Shown here: in pieces, positions 53,801 to 60,978 of the stretch
How positions within the stretch are numbered: position 1 is the stretch's first letter
Layout: each line of letters begins with the position of its first letter
Assembly: GCF_039696035.1 (NCBI RefSeq)
Contig: NZ_CP155567.1
Span: 943,501 to 1,007,500 of the forward strand
Origin: Microbulbifer sp. SAOS-129_SWC
GTDB lineage: Bacteria; Pseudomonadota; Gammaproteobacteria; Pseudomonadales; Cellvibrionaceae
Reading direction: 5' to 3'
Length of the DNA stretch: 64,000 nt
Position numbers and translations under genes: made by a program
Notes under the pieces: model-generated
Told to the model about the DNA's origin: nothing
What the model saw: only the letters and a program-made list of their open reading frames with translations
Database searches by the model: none

Positions 53801-54817
53801 GTGCTGGATGAGCAGGGCAAGCTGCTCGACCAGGGCCGCGACCTGGCCGCGCTGCAGGCGCGCTACCGCGACCGGGTGCAGCAGGAACTCGCCGACGCCG
53901 GCGACGATTTCGAGCGCGATGGCATCGAGCGCTGGGATTTCGGTGACCTGCCCGAGACCCACATCCTCGACCGCGGCGGCCTCAAGGTGCGCGCCTATCC
54001 CGCGCTGGTGGAAGCGCGCGACCGCGCCGACCAGGAGCGCGACAGCGTATCGCTGAAGCTGCTCGACAACCCCGGCGAGGCGCAGCGGCTCAGTCGCGCC
54101 GGCATCTGCCGGCTGGCCCTGCTGCACCTGCCGGAGCCGGTCAAATACCTGCGCAAGGAACTGCTGCGCGGCAAGGAACTGGGCCTGTCCGCCGCGGACC
54201 TGGGGCGCCGCGAAGACGCCGCCGACGATATTCTGCTGGCCGCCGCGCGCGAGCTGTTCTGGCCGCAGGAAGACTGGCCGCGCTCCGAGGCGGAGTTCCT
54301 GCAACGGCTGGAGCAGCGCAAGGGCGAGTTGATTGCCGTGGCGCAGGAATTCGGCCAGCTGCTGGTCAAGGCACTGGCGGAGCTGGTGCCGCTGCGCAAG
54401 CAGATCAAGCAGCAGAAAAACCTGGCGGTTGCCATGGCAGTGGGGGATATCCAGCAGCAGCTGCAGCAGCTGTTCTACCGCGGCTTCCTGTTCGACACGC
54501 CGCTGGAATGGCTGCGCCAGTATCATCGCTACCTGAAGGGCATTACCCTGCGCCTGGAAAAGGCGGTGCTGGATTCCAATCGCGACCGCAAGCTGCAGGC
54601 GGAGTGGCAGTCGGTGGCCGAACCGTACCTGGCGCTGGTGGAGCGGCAGTCGCCGCGGATGCTGGCAGCGGCGGCACCGCTGCGCGACTTCCGCTGGATG
54701 CTGGAAGAGTTTCGCGTGTCCCTGTTCGCCCAGACCCTCAAAACCCTGATGCCGGTTTCCGCCAAGCGCCTGCGCAAGGCGTGGCAGGACCTCGAGCAGT
54801 CGGGTTCTCTGTCCTGA
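50867..54817 (+). CDS. hrpA: ATP-dependent RNA helicase HrpA
   Basis: A 1316-residue DEAH-box helicase. Walker A GETGSGKT lies at 102-109, DEAH at 199-202 (IIDEAHERSLNIDFLLGYL), SATIDLQKF is motif III, and QRAGRCGR is motif VI. Winged-helix, ratchet and OB-fold domains follow, and then the long C-terminal extension (about 650 onward) specific to HrpA. Bacterial HrpA resolves stalled translation complexes and remodels RNA. Length and domain order match E. coli HrpA. It is probably monocistronic. Confidence 0.96.
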   Translation: MSHTQASPDPKVLEAQLEQCMASDSARLAKTLASARRRLREGKPADRLLTKLARELETSAALAAERRRQLPAITWPEGLPVVARRDEIAALIDKHQVVVVAGETGSGKTTQLPKVCLELGRGVFGQIGHTQPRRIAARTVANRIAEELGQPLGSSVGYQVRFTDHSTEHTHVKLMTDGILLAEIQRDPLLSKYDTLIIDEAHERSLNIDFLLGYLKTLLPRRLDLKLIITSATIDLQKFSRHFDDAPIIEVSGRTYPVDIHYRPPADADADLSAQVIEAVEELLREEKGSGRRGGDILVFMSGEREIRECHKALRDAQLPQLEVLPLYARLSLAEQNKVFHGHKGRRIVLATNVAETSITVPGIRYVIDPGTARISRYSYRSKIQRLPVEAISQASANQRAGRCGRVSAGVCVRLYEERDFEQRAEFTDAEILRTNLAAVILQMLQLKIGDIRDFPFVDPPDQRLINDGYKLLQELQAVDGRGRVTPQGRALARLPLDPRLGRMLLAAAEADCLHELLIVVSALAVQDPRERPAEKRQAADEKHRQWQHEQSDFLSFVLLWQAFEAQRQELSQNQLRKWCQKNFLSWMRMREWRDIHYQLRVACKQLELRENREPGDEASSYAAVHRAILPGLLDNIGLRDENREFIGCRNRRFHIFPGSGQFKKPPRWVVAGQLLETSRLFAHTVAKIEPDWVLAAAEHLVKRNYFEPHYDARAGQVMAFEKISLYGLVLVEKRRIHFGKLDPETARAVFIRQALVEQRYRGKGRFFKHYQDVLAELEDLEAKSRRRDIVVDDEVVYQFFDERLPTEIVNLAGFEHWRKQAEQGDPQLLFIPRELLMQQSADHVGEAQFPDELQAGGIEFPLSYHFEPGSPADGVSLQVPVGALHQVPAARLSWLVPGLLRDKCIALVKGLPKQWRKVFVPVPAAVDRALPRMQAGNTPLWQLLAKELQRQTAQQLPDEAWESAEQALEDFYRFNIQVLDEQGKLLDQGRDLAALQARYRDRVQQELADAGDDFERDGIERWDFGDLPETHILDRGGLKVRAYPALVEARDRADQERDSVSLKLLDNPGEAQRLSRAGICRLALLHLPEPVKYLRKELLRGKELGLSAADLGRREDAADDILLAAARELFWPQEDWPRSEAEFLQRLEQRKGELIAVAQEFGQLLVKALAELVPLRKQIKQQKNLAVAMAVGDIQQQLQQLFYRGFLFDTPLEWLRQYHRYLKGITLRLEKAVLDSNRDRKLQAEWQSVAEPYLALVERQSPRMLAAAAPLRDFRWMLEEFRVSLFAQTLKTLMPVSAKRLRKAWQDLEQSGSLS

Positions 54818-55029
54818 TCGCGGCGTAACCGCATTGATCTGGCGCGCACCGCGTCGTAAAAGGCAAAAACTTTGCCGGTGGTGCGCGGGTCGGATACTCT
54901 CAATAGTGTGGCGGCGTCAAACCCCTGACGTCGCGACAACGGTTTGGTGATTCCCGCGCCAATGCCGTCGGCGCAGGGGTTTCCTGTTTACTGTTCAAGT
55001 TCACTTTGATCAGATCAAGGAGAATACCC

Positions 55030-55419
55030 ATGTCCAGAAAAGTGATTTCCCCACTCACAACCGCGGTCGGTGCGGCTGTGCTCGTCTCCTCTGCGGCAGT
55101 GGCCACTGCCGATAGCGCCGCCGGTGCCAATCCCTTCGCCGCCGATAAGCTCGCTTCCGGTTACAACCTCGCCTGGCAGGACACGGACAAGGAAAAAGAA
55201 GGCAAGACCGAAGACGATATGATGCACGAGGGCATGCAGCATGGTGAAGGCATGCAGCACGGCGAGGGAATGCAGCACGGCGAGGGAATGGAGCATGGCG
55301 AGGGAATGATGGGGGGAGAAGGTAAGCACAAAGAGGGCAAGTGCGGTGACAAGAAAAAAGAAGGCAATTGCGGTGACAAAAAGAAAGAGGGTAAGAACAA
55401 AGACAAGCCGCAGGCGTAA
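55030..55419 (+). CDS. Repeat-containing RiPP precursor of the bufferin/HvfA type
   Basis: A 129-residue secreted protein. A signal peptide lies at about 1-27 (AVATA cleavage), then a short spacer and five hexapeptide repeats at 68-97 (GMQHGE three times, GMEHGE, GMMGGE). A Lys-rich C-terminus carries EGKCG at 102-106 and EGNCG at 111-115. There are only two cysteines, both in these motifs. EGKCG is the sequence known to be modified to oxazolone/thioamide or related heterocycles by DUF692 enzymes in HvfA and bufferins, giving a copper ligand. The Met/His repeats could add copper binding. AAGGAGA precedes the ATG. The DUF692 enzyme follows 52 bases later. Confidence 0.85.
   Translation: MSRKVISPLTTAVGAAVLVSSAAVATADSAAGANPFAADKLASGYNLAWQDTDKEKEGKTEDDMMHEGMQHGEGMQHGEGMQHGEGMEHGEGMMGGEGKHKEGKCGDKKKEGNCGDKKKEGKNKDKPQA
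55231..55320 (+). repeat. Five tandem 18-base repeats in the precursor gene
   Basis: Units start at 55231, 55249, 55267, 55285 and 55303, for example GGCATGCAGCACGGCGAG. Each encodes GM(Q/E/M)(H/G)GE. The second and third units differ by one base, indicating recent expansion; the last has drifted most. Confidence 0.93.
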
Positions 55420-55444
55420 GCCGCGCGAAATTGTTTGACGGAGA

Positions 55445-55462
55445 GCGGGGCTTGGGCCCCGC
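55445..55462 (+). promoter_or_regulatory. Hairpin between RiPP precursor and modifying enzyme genes
   Basis: GCGGGGC at 55445-55451 pairs with GCCCCGC at 55456-55462 around TTGG, ten bases before the DUF692 ATG. There is no T-run. It may cause partial termination or mRNA processing so that precursor is made in excess over enzyme, and it may partly hide the weak ribosome site of the next gene. Confidence 0.45.
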
Positions 55463-55471
55463 GCGCTGAAG

Positions 55472-56332
55472 ATGAGCCCAAAGCACTCTGAACGCTTCCC
55501 GGTGGCAGGTGCCGGCCTGGGTTTACGCCGCAACCTGGTGGGGGAATCGCTCGTCACCGGTGATGTGGATTTTCTCGAGGTGGCGCCGGAAAACTGGATC
55601 GGTGTCGGCGGCCGCTCGGGCCGCTGGCTGCGCCAGCACACCGAGCGTTTTCCGTTTGTTATCCACGGCCTGTCGCTGTCCATCGGCTCGCCGGCGCCGC
55701 TGGATCTGCAGCTGGTGACGGCGGTGAAGCATTTTATCCACCAGCACCAGATCCGCTGCTACAGCGAGCACCTCAGTTACTGCTCCGATCACGGTCATTT
55801 GTACGACCTGCTGCCGATCCCCTTCACCGCCGAGGCGGTCTCCTATGTAGCCGGCCGTATCCGCCGGGTACAGGACATGCTGGAGCAGCGGATTGCCGTG
55901 GAAAATGTTTCCTATTATGCCGCGCCCGGGCAGGAAATGAGCGAGCTGGAATTTATCAATGCGGTGCTGGCGGAAGCGGACTGCGACCTGTTGCTGGACG
56001 TCAACAACATCTACGTCAACGCCATTAACCACGGCTACGATCCGTACTCTTTCCTGTGCGGCCTGCCCGGCGGGCGTATCCGCTACGCGCATATCGCCGG
56101 TCATTACGACGAGGCCCCGGATCTCAAGGTGGATACCCACGGCGCCGCGGTGATCGCGCCGGTATGGCAGCTGCTGCAACAGGCCTATGCGCTGCACGGC
56201 CCGATTCCCACGCTGCTGGAGCGGGACTTCAACATCCCCCCGCTGCCGGAGCTGCTCGGCGAAGTGGCACAGATCCGCCGGATCCAGGCGCAGGTTAAAA
56301 CGGTGCAGGCCCATGTCAGTACCACCGGTTGA
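55472..56332 (+). CDS. DUF692 multinuclear iron oxidase (MNIO), RiPP-modifying enzyme
   Basis: A 286-residue TIM-barrel enzyme of the MbnB/TglH/BufB/HvfB family. Likely metal ligands are His65 (VIHGLSLS), His100 (SEHLS), Glu144 (VENVSYY), Asp176/Asn179 ([11 protein letters not shown]), His187, His211 (AGHYD), Asp221 and His223 (DTHG) and Glu250 (LLERD). Iron-dependent MNIOs oxidise Cys residues of a precursor. The EGKCG-bearing protein upstream is the evident substrate and the DUF2063 protein overlapping its 3' end the evident partner. The ATG at 55472 has a weak ribosome site. Confidence 0.93.
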   Translation: MSPKHSERFPVAGAGLGLRRNLVGESLVTGDVDFLEVAPENWIGVGGRSGRWLRQHTERFPFVIHGLSLSIGSPAPLDLQLVTAVKHFIHQHQIRCYSEHLSYCSDHGHLYDLLPIPFTAEAVSYVAGRIRRVQDMLEQRIAVENVSYYAAPGQEMSELEFINAVLAEADCDLLLDVNNIYVNAINHGYDPYSFLCGLPGGRIRYAHIAGHYDEAPDLKVDTHGAAVIAPVWQLLQQAYALHGPIPTLLERDFNIPPLPELLGEVAQIRRIQAQVKTVQAHVSTTG

Positions 56333-57101
56333 CGCCGCGCCGACCGCGGCGCGACTACCGTTCCAGCAGCTGCAGCGTGAATTTGCCGCGCACCTGCGCG
56401 CGCCCGGGAGCGAGGCGCCACCGGCAGGGATCGAGGCGCGGCGGCTGGCGCTGTACCGCGAGCTGGTTTACAACAATCTCGAGTCCTTTATCTGTAGCGG
56501 CTTTCCGGTATTGCGCAGTCTCTACCGCGATGCCGACTGGCACGCACTGGTGCAGGACTTTGTCGCCCGGCACGCCTGTCGCAGCCCGTATTTTCTGCAG
56601 ATCAGCGAGGAGTTCCTCGACTACCTGCAGCGGGAACACCGGCCGCGCGCCTGCGACCCGCCGTTTCTGCTGGAACTGGCCCACTACGAGTGGGTGGAGC
56701 TGGCGCTGGAGGTCGGCGCGGCGGAGATCCCCGCGAACCTGGCAAGCCGTGGAGATCCGCTGGCGAAGATACCGGTGCTGTCACCGCTGATGCGCAGCCT
56801 GAGTTACCGCTACCCGGTACACCGCATCGGCGTGGATTTCCGTCCGCGGCAGGCGCCGGCGGCGCCGACCTTCCTGTTGGTCTACCGGGATCGAAGCGAT
56901 GCGGTCGGCTTTATGGAAGTCAACGCGGTCACGGCACGGCTGCTCGAGTTGGCGCACAATGGCGACAGCAGCGGCCGGGAGCTACTGGAGGCACTGGCGC
57001 GGGAACTGCAGTGGCCGGATCCGCAGCAGCTTTTGTCATTCGGCGCCGGACTGCTGTGCGAGCTGCTGGAGGCCGGGGTGATCGCCGGCCTGCGCGATTG
57101 A
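56313..57101 (+). CDS. DUF2063 RiPP recognition/partner protein (BufC/HvfC type)
   Basis: A 262-residue protein that overlaps the DUF692 gene by 20 bases, indicating coupled translation. The N-terminal DUF2063 domain ([40 protein letters not shown]) is followed by a helical/beta C-terminal part ([39 protein letters not shown]) that in relatives binds the precursor leader. The ATG at 56313 ([16 protein letters not shown]) is the first in frame with family similarity. No DoxX-type fourth gene (HvfD/BufD) follows. Confidence 0.92.
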   Translation: MSVPPVDAAPTAARLPFQQLQREFAAHLRAPGSEAPPAGIEARRLALYRELVYNNLESFICSGFPVLRSLYRDADWHALVQDFVARHACRSPYFLQISEEFLDYLQREHRPRACDPPFLLELAHYEWVELALEVGAAEIPANLASRGDPLAKIPVLSPLMRSLSYRYPVHRIGVDFRPRQAPAAPTFLLVYRDRSDAVGFMEVNAVTARLLELAHNGDSSGRELLEALARELQWPDPQQLLSFGAGLLCELLEAGVIAGLRD

Positions 57102-57509
57102 AGGCAGCCTGACTGGCGGCGGCCGGCAGCATCTTGCTCCCTCGGAGCAACGGAAAAACCCCAGCAAAAACATGGGGCTAAGCTGAAATGTGAACAACTT
57201 GGTAGAATGTCCGGGCCAGTCGATGGGTATGATCGGAAAATCGATGCAGGTGCTATGCTGCCGAGGGTGGTTTACGTTCCGCTGGGGCGGTAAAATCTCC
57301 TCATTCTTTGGCCTGGCAGCGCAATTCATTGCCCGCTGGCGGGCCGAGGTGGATGGTTGCTCAGGCTGGCGTTATTGCCCGGTTTGGCCGCAATCTACAC
57401 TTCCGCCATCCCGGGCGGCCACACTTATCGCCGCCACCAATACTGCGGACGGGGTCTCCCCGACGCATGGCCGGGTTCATCTCATCGTAATTTCAAGAGG
57501 AGCAGGGTT
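57102..57509. other. Intergenic region upstream of mlaA
   Basis: 408 bases. TTGCTCC at 57134-57140 inverts to GGAGCAA at 57144-57150, a possible terminator for the RiPP operon without a T-run. TAGAAT at 57203-57208 followed by GTCCGGG could be a -10 box for mlaA. Short frames here lack credible starts. Confidence 0.45.
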
Positions 57510-58505
57510 TTGCTGGGACGCATAGACTATTCGCCCTGGTTGTTCGCCGCGACGCTGGCTGTTTTGCCCGCTCTGTCGCCCGCTGCCGAGGATCCGCTTG
57601 CGGAAGCTGCACAGGAAGTGTCAGCACCGCAATCGTCCGACGGCGGCAGTTCAACCAGTCAACCATCGACGACTGACGGAGCGGATTCCGCCGCGGACAG
57701 CGGTGCATCCACTGACCCGTTCGCCGATGGCAATGGAAGTGACGACGGCAAAGCCGCCGATACCTCCTCTACCTCCACCGATCTCGAAGACGAGTACGGA
57801 TTCGACCCGGCTGACGAGTTCGCCAGCGCGGAGGAACCGGCCGAGCGGGATCCCTGGGAGGGATTCAATCGCGCGGTATTCCGTTTCAACGACACCGCCG
57901 ACCGCTGGGTGCTGAAACCGGTAGCGACCACCTACCGGCAGGTGACACCGATCTTTATGCAGACCGGTGTCAGCAATTTCTTCGGCAACCTGCGCGAAGT
58001 GACCAACACGATCAACAGCGTGCTGCAGGGCAAGCTGGGCCAGGCCGGCAACGATGCCGGGCGCTTTCTGGTCAACAGCACTGTGGGCGTGGTGGGGCTG
58101 TTCGACGTGGCCCAGCACATGGGCCTGGAAGCCAGCGATGGCGAGGATTTCGGCCAGACCCTGGCGGTCTGGGGGATGCCCCAGGGGCCTTACCTGGTGC
58201 TGCCGTTCATAGGGCCGTCGTCGGTGCGCGATGCGCCGGGGGAAGTTGTTGACTGGTACACCGATCCGCTCACCTACGTTGATCATGAACCGACCCGTTA
58301 CGCCTTCAAGGCCGCCGACCTGATCCAGATCCGCGCCAGCCTGCTGAAGACCGAGGCGCTGTTGCAGGGTGATCGCTACGTGCTGCTGCGCGATGCCTAT
58401 CTGCAGCGGCGCGACTACCTGATCAAGGATGGCGCGGTCGAAGATGATTTCGGCACGCAGACCGACGATTTCGGCGGCGGTAGTGATAGTGACTACGACT
58501 TCTGA
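57510..58505 (+). CDS. mlaA: MlaA (VacJ) phospholipid-transport protein without a lipobox
   Basis: A 331-residue protein starting at TTG (57510), seven bases after AGAGGAG. A signal peptide (ALSPAA cleavage near residue 26) is followed by an unusual Ser/Thr/Asp/Glu-rich segment at about 27-110, then the MlaA domain with its signature DPWEGFNRAVFRFND, the GVSNFFGNLREV region and the amphipathic ring sequence GPYLVLPFIGPSSVRD. It ends in an acidic tail. MlaA removes mislocalised phospholipid from the outer leaflet with OmpC and MlaBCDEF. E. coli MlaA is a lipoprotein; no Cys is present at this N-terminus, so it may be a soluble or OmpC-held form. Confidence 0.88.
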   Translation: MLGRIDYSPWLFAATLAVLPALSPAAEDPLAEAAQEVSAPQSSDGGSSTSQPSTTDGADSAADSGASTDPFADGNGSDDGKAADTSSTSTDLEDEYGFDPADEFASAEEPAERDPWEGFNRAVFRFNDTADRWVLKPVATTYRQVTPIFMQTGVSNFFGNLREVTNTINSVLQGKLGQAGNDAGRFLVNSTVGVVGLFDVAQHMGLEASDGEDFGQTLAVWGMPQGPYLVLPFIGPSSVRDAPGEVVDWYTDPLTYVDHEPTRYAFKAADLIQIRASLLKTEALLQGDRYVLLRDAYLQRRDYLIKDGAVEDDFGTQTDDFGGGSDSDYDF

Positions 58506-58527
58506 GTGGGCGATTTCTGAGTGGGCG
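58500..58527 (+). repeat. Tandem 15-base duplication at the mlaA/regulator junction
   Basis: TTCTGAGTGGGCG occurs at 58500-58512 and again at 58515-58527. The first copy contains the mlaA stop and the second supplies the GAGTGGG ribosome-like site before the ATG at 58530. Confidence 0.7.
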
Positions 58528-58529
58528 CC

Positions 58530-59711
58530 ATGGCTGGCTACCACAGCCTTCTACTGATCGAAGAGGACGTGCCGTCGCGCGAGTTCGTGCGGCGCGCGCT
58601 CGCGCGGCTGGGCTACCAGGTAACGGTGGCGCAGAGCGGTGTCGAGGGTATCGGCCAGTTCGCCCCGGGCCTGTTCCACCTGGTGGTGACGGATCTGCAC
58701 CTGCCGGATATGGGCGGGCTCGAAGTGCTGCGGAAGATCAAGCAGGCGGCGCCGGAAACCGCGGTGGTGGTGCTGGCCTCCAACAGCGAGGTCAGCGACG
58801 TGGTGCAGGCGCTGCGCCTCGGCGCCGCCGACTACCTGATCAAGCCTATCGAAGACGCCGAAGTCATCGAACATGCCATCTGTCGCATTACCCGTGCGGA
58901 AACCCTGGCGCGCGAGAACCGCGAATACCGCGAAGAGCTGGAACAGCGCAACCGCGAGCTGCGCGACCACGTCGAAGTGCTGCAGCGCGACCAGCAGGCC
59001 GGGCGCCTGCTGCAGCAGCACCTGCTGCCGCGCAGTCCCTATAAATACCCGGCCGGGATCGAGGCCGCCTATCGGCTGGTGCCGTCACTGTACCTGAGTG
59101 GCGACTTTATCGATTACGGCCTGTTCGGTGAGCGCTTTGTCGCCTTCTACCTGGTCGATGTGTCCGGCCACGGGGTCTCCTCGGCGCTGGTGACCGCGCT
59201 GATCAAGCACAGCATCATGCACCTGTTGCGGGAGCGGCCGCTGTTCGCACAGCTGGACGCCATCGACAGCGACCTGCTGGATATCCTGCAACTGATCAAC
59301 CGCGAACTGTTGTCCACCCGCCTCGACAAGCACGCCAGCATGTTTGTGGGGGTGATCGACAGCCGCGCGCGCCAGCTCTACTACGCGGTGGCCGGGCAGG
59401 TGCCGATGCCGGCCTTGGTGACCGCCGGTGGCGTGGAATGGCTGCCCGGCAAGGGGCGGCCGCTGGGGTTGTTCGAGCGTGGCAACTGGCAGGTCACCCA
59501 TGTCGGCCTGCCGCCGGAGTGGCGCCTGGTGGCCTGTTCCGACGGGGTGCTGGAACTGCTCGAGGGAGACCTGCTGGAGCGCGAGAACCAGCTGTTGCGT
59601 ATCATCGACGAAAGCCGCGGCGATCTCGACAGCCTCTGCGCCGCCCTGCACCTGGATACCTCCGAGGCCCTGCCGGACGACGCCACGATACTGACACTGA
59701 AGCAGAGTTGA
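58530..59711 (+). CDS. Response regulator with PP2C phosphatase output (RsbU/HsbR-like)
   Basis: A 393-residue protein. The receiver domain (1-120) has phospho-acceptor Asp55 (VVTDLHLPD) and Lys in YLIKPIED. A coiled-coil linker at about 125-160 (NREYREELEQRNRELRDHVEVLQRDQQ) leads to a SpoIIE-type PP2C phosphatase domain (SGDFIDY, DVSGHGVSSAL, VACSDGVLELL). It should dephosphorylate a STAS anti-sigma antagonist when phosphorylated; the STAS gene at 59938 is the obvious target. A GTG at 58521 is an alternative start adding three residues. The cognate kinase is not in the window. Confidence 0.9.
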   Translation: MAGYHSLLLIEEDVPSREFVRRALARLGYQVTVAQSGVEGIGQFAPGLFHLVVTDLHLPDMGGLEVLRKIKQAAPETAVVVLASNSEVSDVVQALRLGAADYLIKPIEDAEVIEHAICRITRAETLARENREYREELEQRNRELRDHVEVLQRDQQAGRLLQQHLLPRSPYKYPAGIEAAYRLVPSLYLSGDFIDYGLFGERFVAFYLVDVSGHGVSSALVTALIKHSIMHLLRERPLFAQLDAIDSDLLDILQLINRELLSTRLDKHASMFVGVIDSRARQLYYAVAGQVPMPALVTAGGVEWLPGKGRPLGLFERGNWQVTHVGLPPEWRLVACSDGVLELLEGDLLERENQLLRIIDESRGDLDSLCAALHLDTSEALPDDATILTLKQS

Positions 59712-59937
59712 GCGGTTGGCGGGCAGTTTTACGGTTGTTTCGAGGTGCAAGCTGACCAAATAGTCCGATTTTGCCGGCGCGCTTCCCCTTGTCACTGCCC
59801 CATCGCAGGAGTAAGCTCCGCCCACTTTATGCGCAAACTCGGCGATCCCAACAGGGTTGCCCTGTGCGACTTCTCCACAAGTGAACCGTCGCCGTCCGCG
59901 CGCGCACAGTGTGCGGCTGGACGTGCCAGGGGTTGTT

Positions 59938-60453
59938 ATGCAGTCCGGGCAAATTATGGTCGGCGCCCACAAGGGCGTCTATGTCATCAAGCTGGTGGGC
60001 GACGTACGCCTTAACCTGTGTACCTCTTTCGATGATTTCATCGACAACATGTTCGCGCACGACGATTTCAACGGCGTCGTGTTTGACCTGCATGGAACCG
60101 AAGGGGTGGATAGCACCACGCTGGGGCTGATGGCCAAGATCGCCATCCGCGCGCTGGAGCGCGGCTGCCAGAAGCCGCTGGCACTGTCGGCCGACAAGGG
60201 CATTCGCCACCTGCTCGACGCCATGGGCTTCGACGCGCTGATCGAGGTCAGCGACGAGCGCCCCGATTACACCGCCACCGAACCCCTCAAATGCAATTCC
60301 CCGGACGAGTGCACCGCCCGTGAAAAGGTATTGGAAGCGCACCGGGTGCTGATGAGCATGAACGAGCACAATGCGGAGACCTTCCGCGATCTCGTGCATA
60401 CCCTGGAGCGCGAGAGCCAGCCGGCCACCAAACCGTCGGCGCGCATGCACTGA
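59938..60453 (+). CDS. STAS-domain anti-sigma factor antagonist (HsbA/RsbV-like)
   Basis: A 171-residue protein. Residues 1-105 are a STAS domain with the phosphorylatable pair Ser59/Thr60 in GVDSTTLGLMAKIAI; residues 110-171 form a charged helical tail (ARЕKVLEAHRVLMSMNEHNAETFRDLVHTLERE-like, from about 125). AGGGG precedes the ATG at 59938. With the PP2C response regulator 226 bases upstream it matches the Pseudomonas HsbR-HsbA arrangement, where the antagonist controls the FlgM anti-sigma factor and biofilm formation. No anti-sigma kinase is visible nearby. Confidence 0.88.
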   Translation: MQSGQIMVGAHKGVYVIKLVGDVRLNLCTSFDDFIDNMFAHDDFNGVVFDLHGTEGVDSTTLGLMAKIAIRALERGCQKPLALSADKGIRHLLDAMGFDALIEVSDERPDYTATEPLKCNSPDECTAREKVLEAHRVLMSMNEHNAETFRDLVHTLERESQPATKPSARMH

Positions 60454-60510
60454 ACGCCGTGCAGGCCGGTCGATTACCATCCCTGCGCAGCGCGCTTTCC
60501 CTTCCGCCTG

Positions 60511-60978
60511 TTACTGACCTTCCGCTTTGTGCATCTCCCGCGCCTCTGCGCGCGCGCGGGTGAACAGGCCGTGGGGCAGGTAGATCAGCTCGGCCACGCG
60601 GCGGATCAGGTGCTCCTCGAACGCCTCGATCACGTCGTCGGAAAACGCCACCTGCCACATCTGCCGCACCAGCAGGTACTTGTCCTGTTCGCTGAACTGG
60701 TCGTTGACCGCCTGGGTGAATTCATACAGCGAAGTGGCCTGCTCGCGGCGCGCCAGGGCGTCGTCCACCAGCTCTACCGCGGCGTCGGCATCCAGCCGGT
60801 AGTGCTGTTGTAGCACCTGGGCCAGGGTGGTGCGCTCGCGGTCGTCCAGCTTCTGGTCCACGGTGGCCACCTCGGCGAGCAGCGCCGCGCTGATCAGCCG
60901 CACGTCGCGCGCGTCGCGCATTTCCACATCGGCGCTATCGCCGATCTGTTCAAACAGTTTTCGGATCTGTGACCACAT
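60511..60978 (-). CDS. TerB-family protein
   Basis: A 155-residue all-helical protein of the TerB/DjlA-N type. After [13 protein letters not shown] comes [33 protein letters not shown], then [42 protein letters not shown], with the acidic positions (VDQKLDDRE) that bind metal in TerB. The ATG at 60978 is inside the transaldolase 3' end, a 29-base overlap. Homologues are linked to tellurite and envelope stress, but the function here is not known. Confidence 0.87.
   Translation of the reverse strand: MWSQIRKLFEQIGDSADVEMRDARDVRLISAALLAEVATVDQKLDDRERTTLAQVLQQHYRLDADAAVELVDDALARREQATSLYEFTQAVNDQFSEQDKYLLVRQMWQVAFSDDVIEAFEEHLIRRVAELIYLPHGLFTRARAEAREMHKAEGQ

Noticed and set aside
50816..54526. A 1236-codon minus-strand frame covering hrpA
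   Set aside because: It is exactly opposite the DEAH-box helicase; its Leu/Gln/Arg-rich text is the GC-rich antisense of hrpA and lacks any domain.
55231..55320. Tandem repeats considered as an intergenic minisatellite
   Set aside because: The 18-base units are in frame, give a coherent hexapeptide and lie inside a gene with signal peptide and EGKCG motifs.
57190..57525. A 111-codon frame upstream of mlaA
   Set aside because: No ribosome site, no domain, and it overlaps the mlaA ribosome site and start in another frame.
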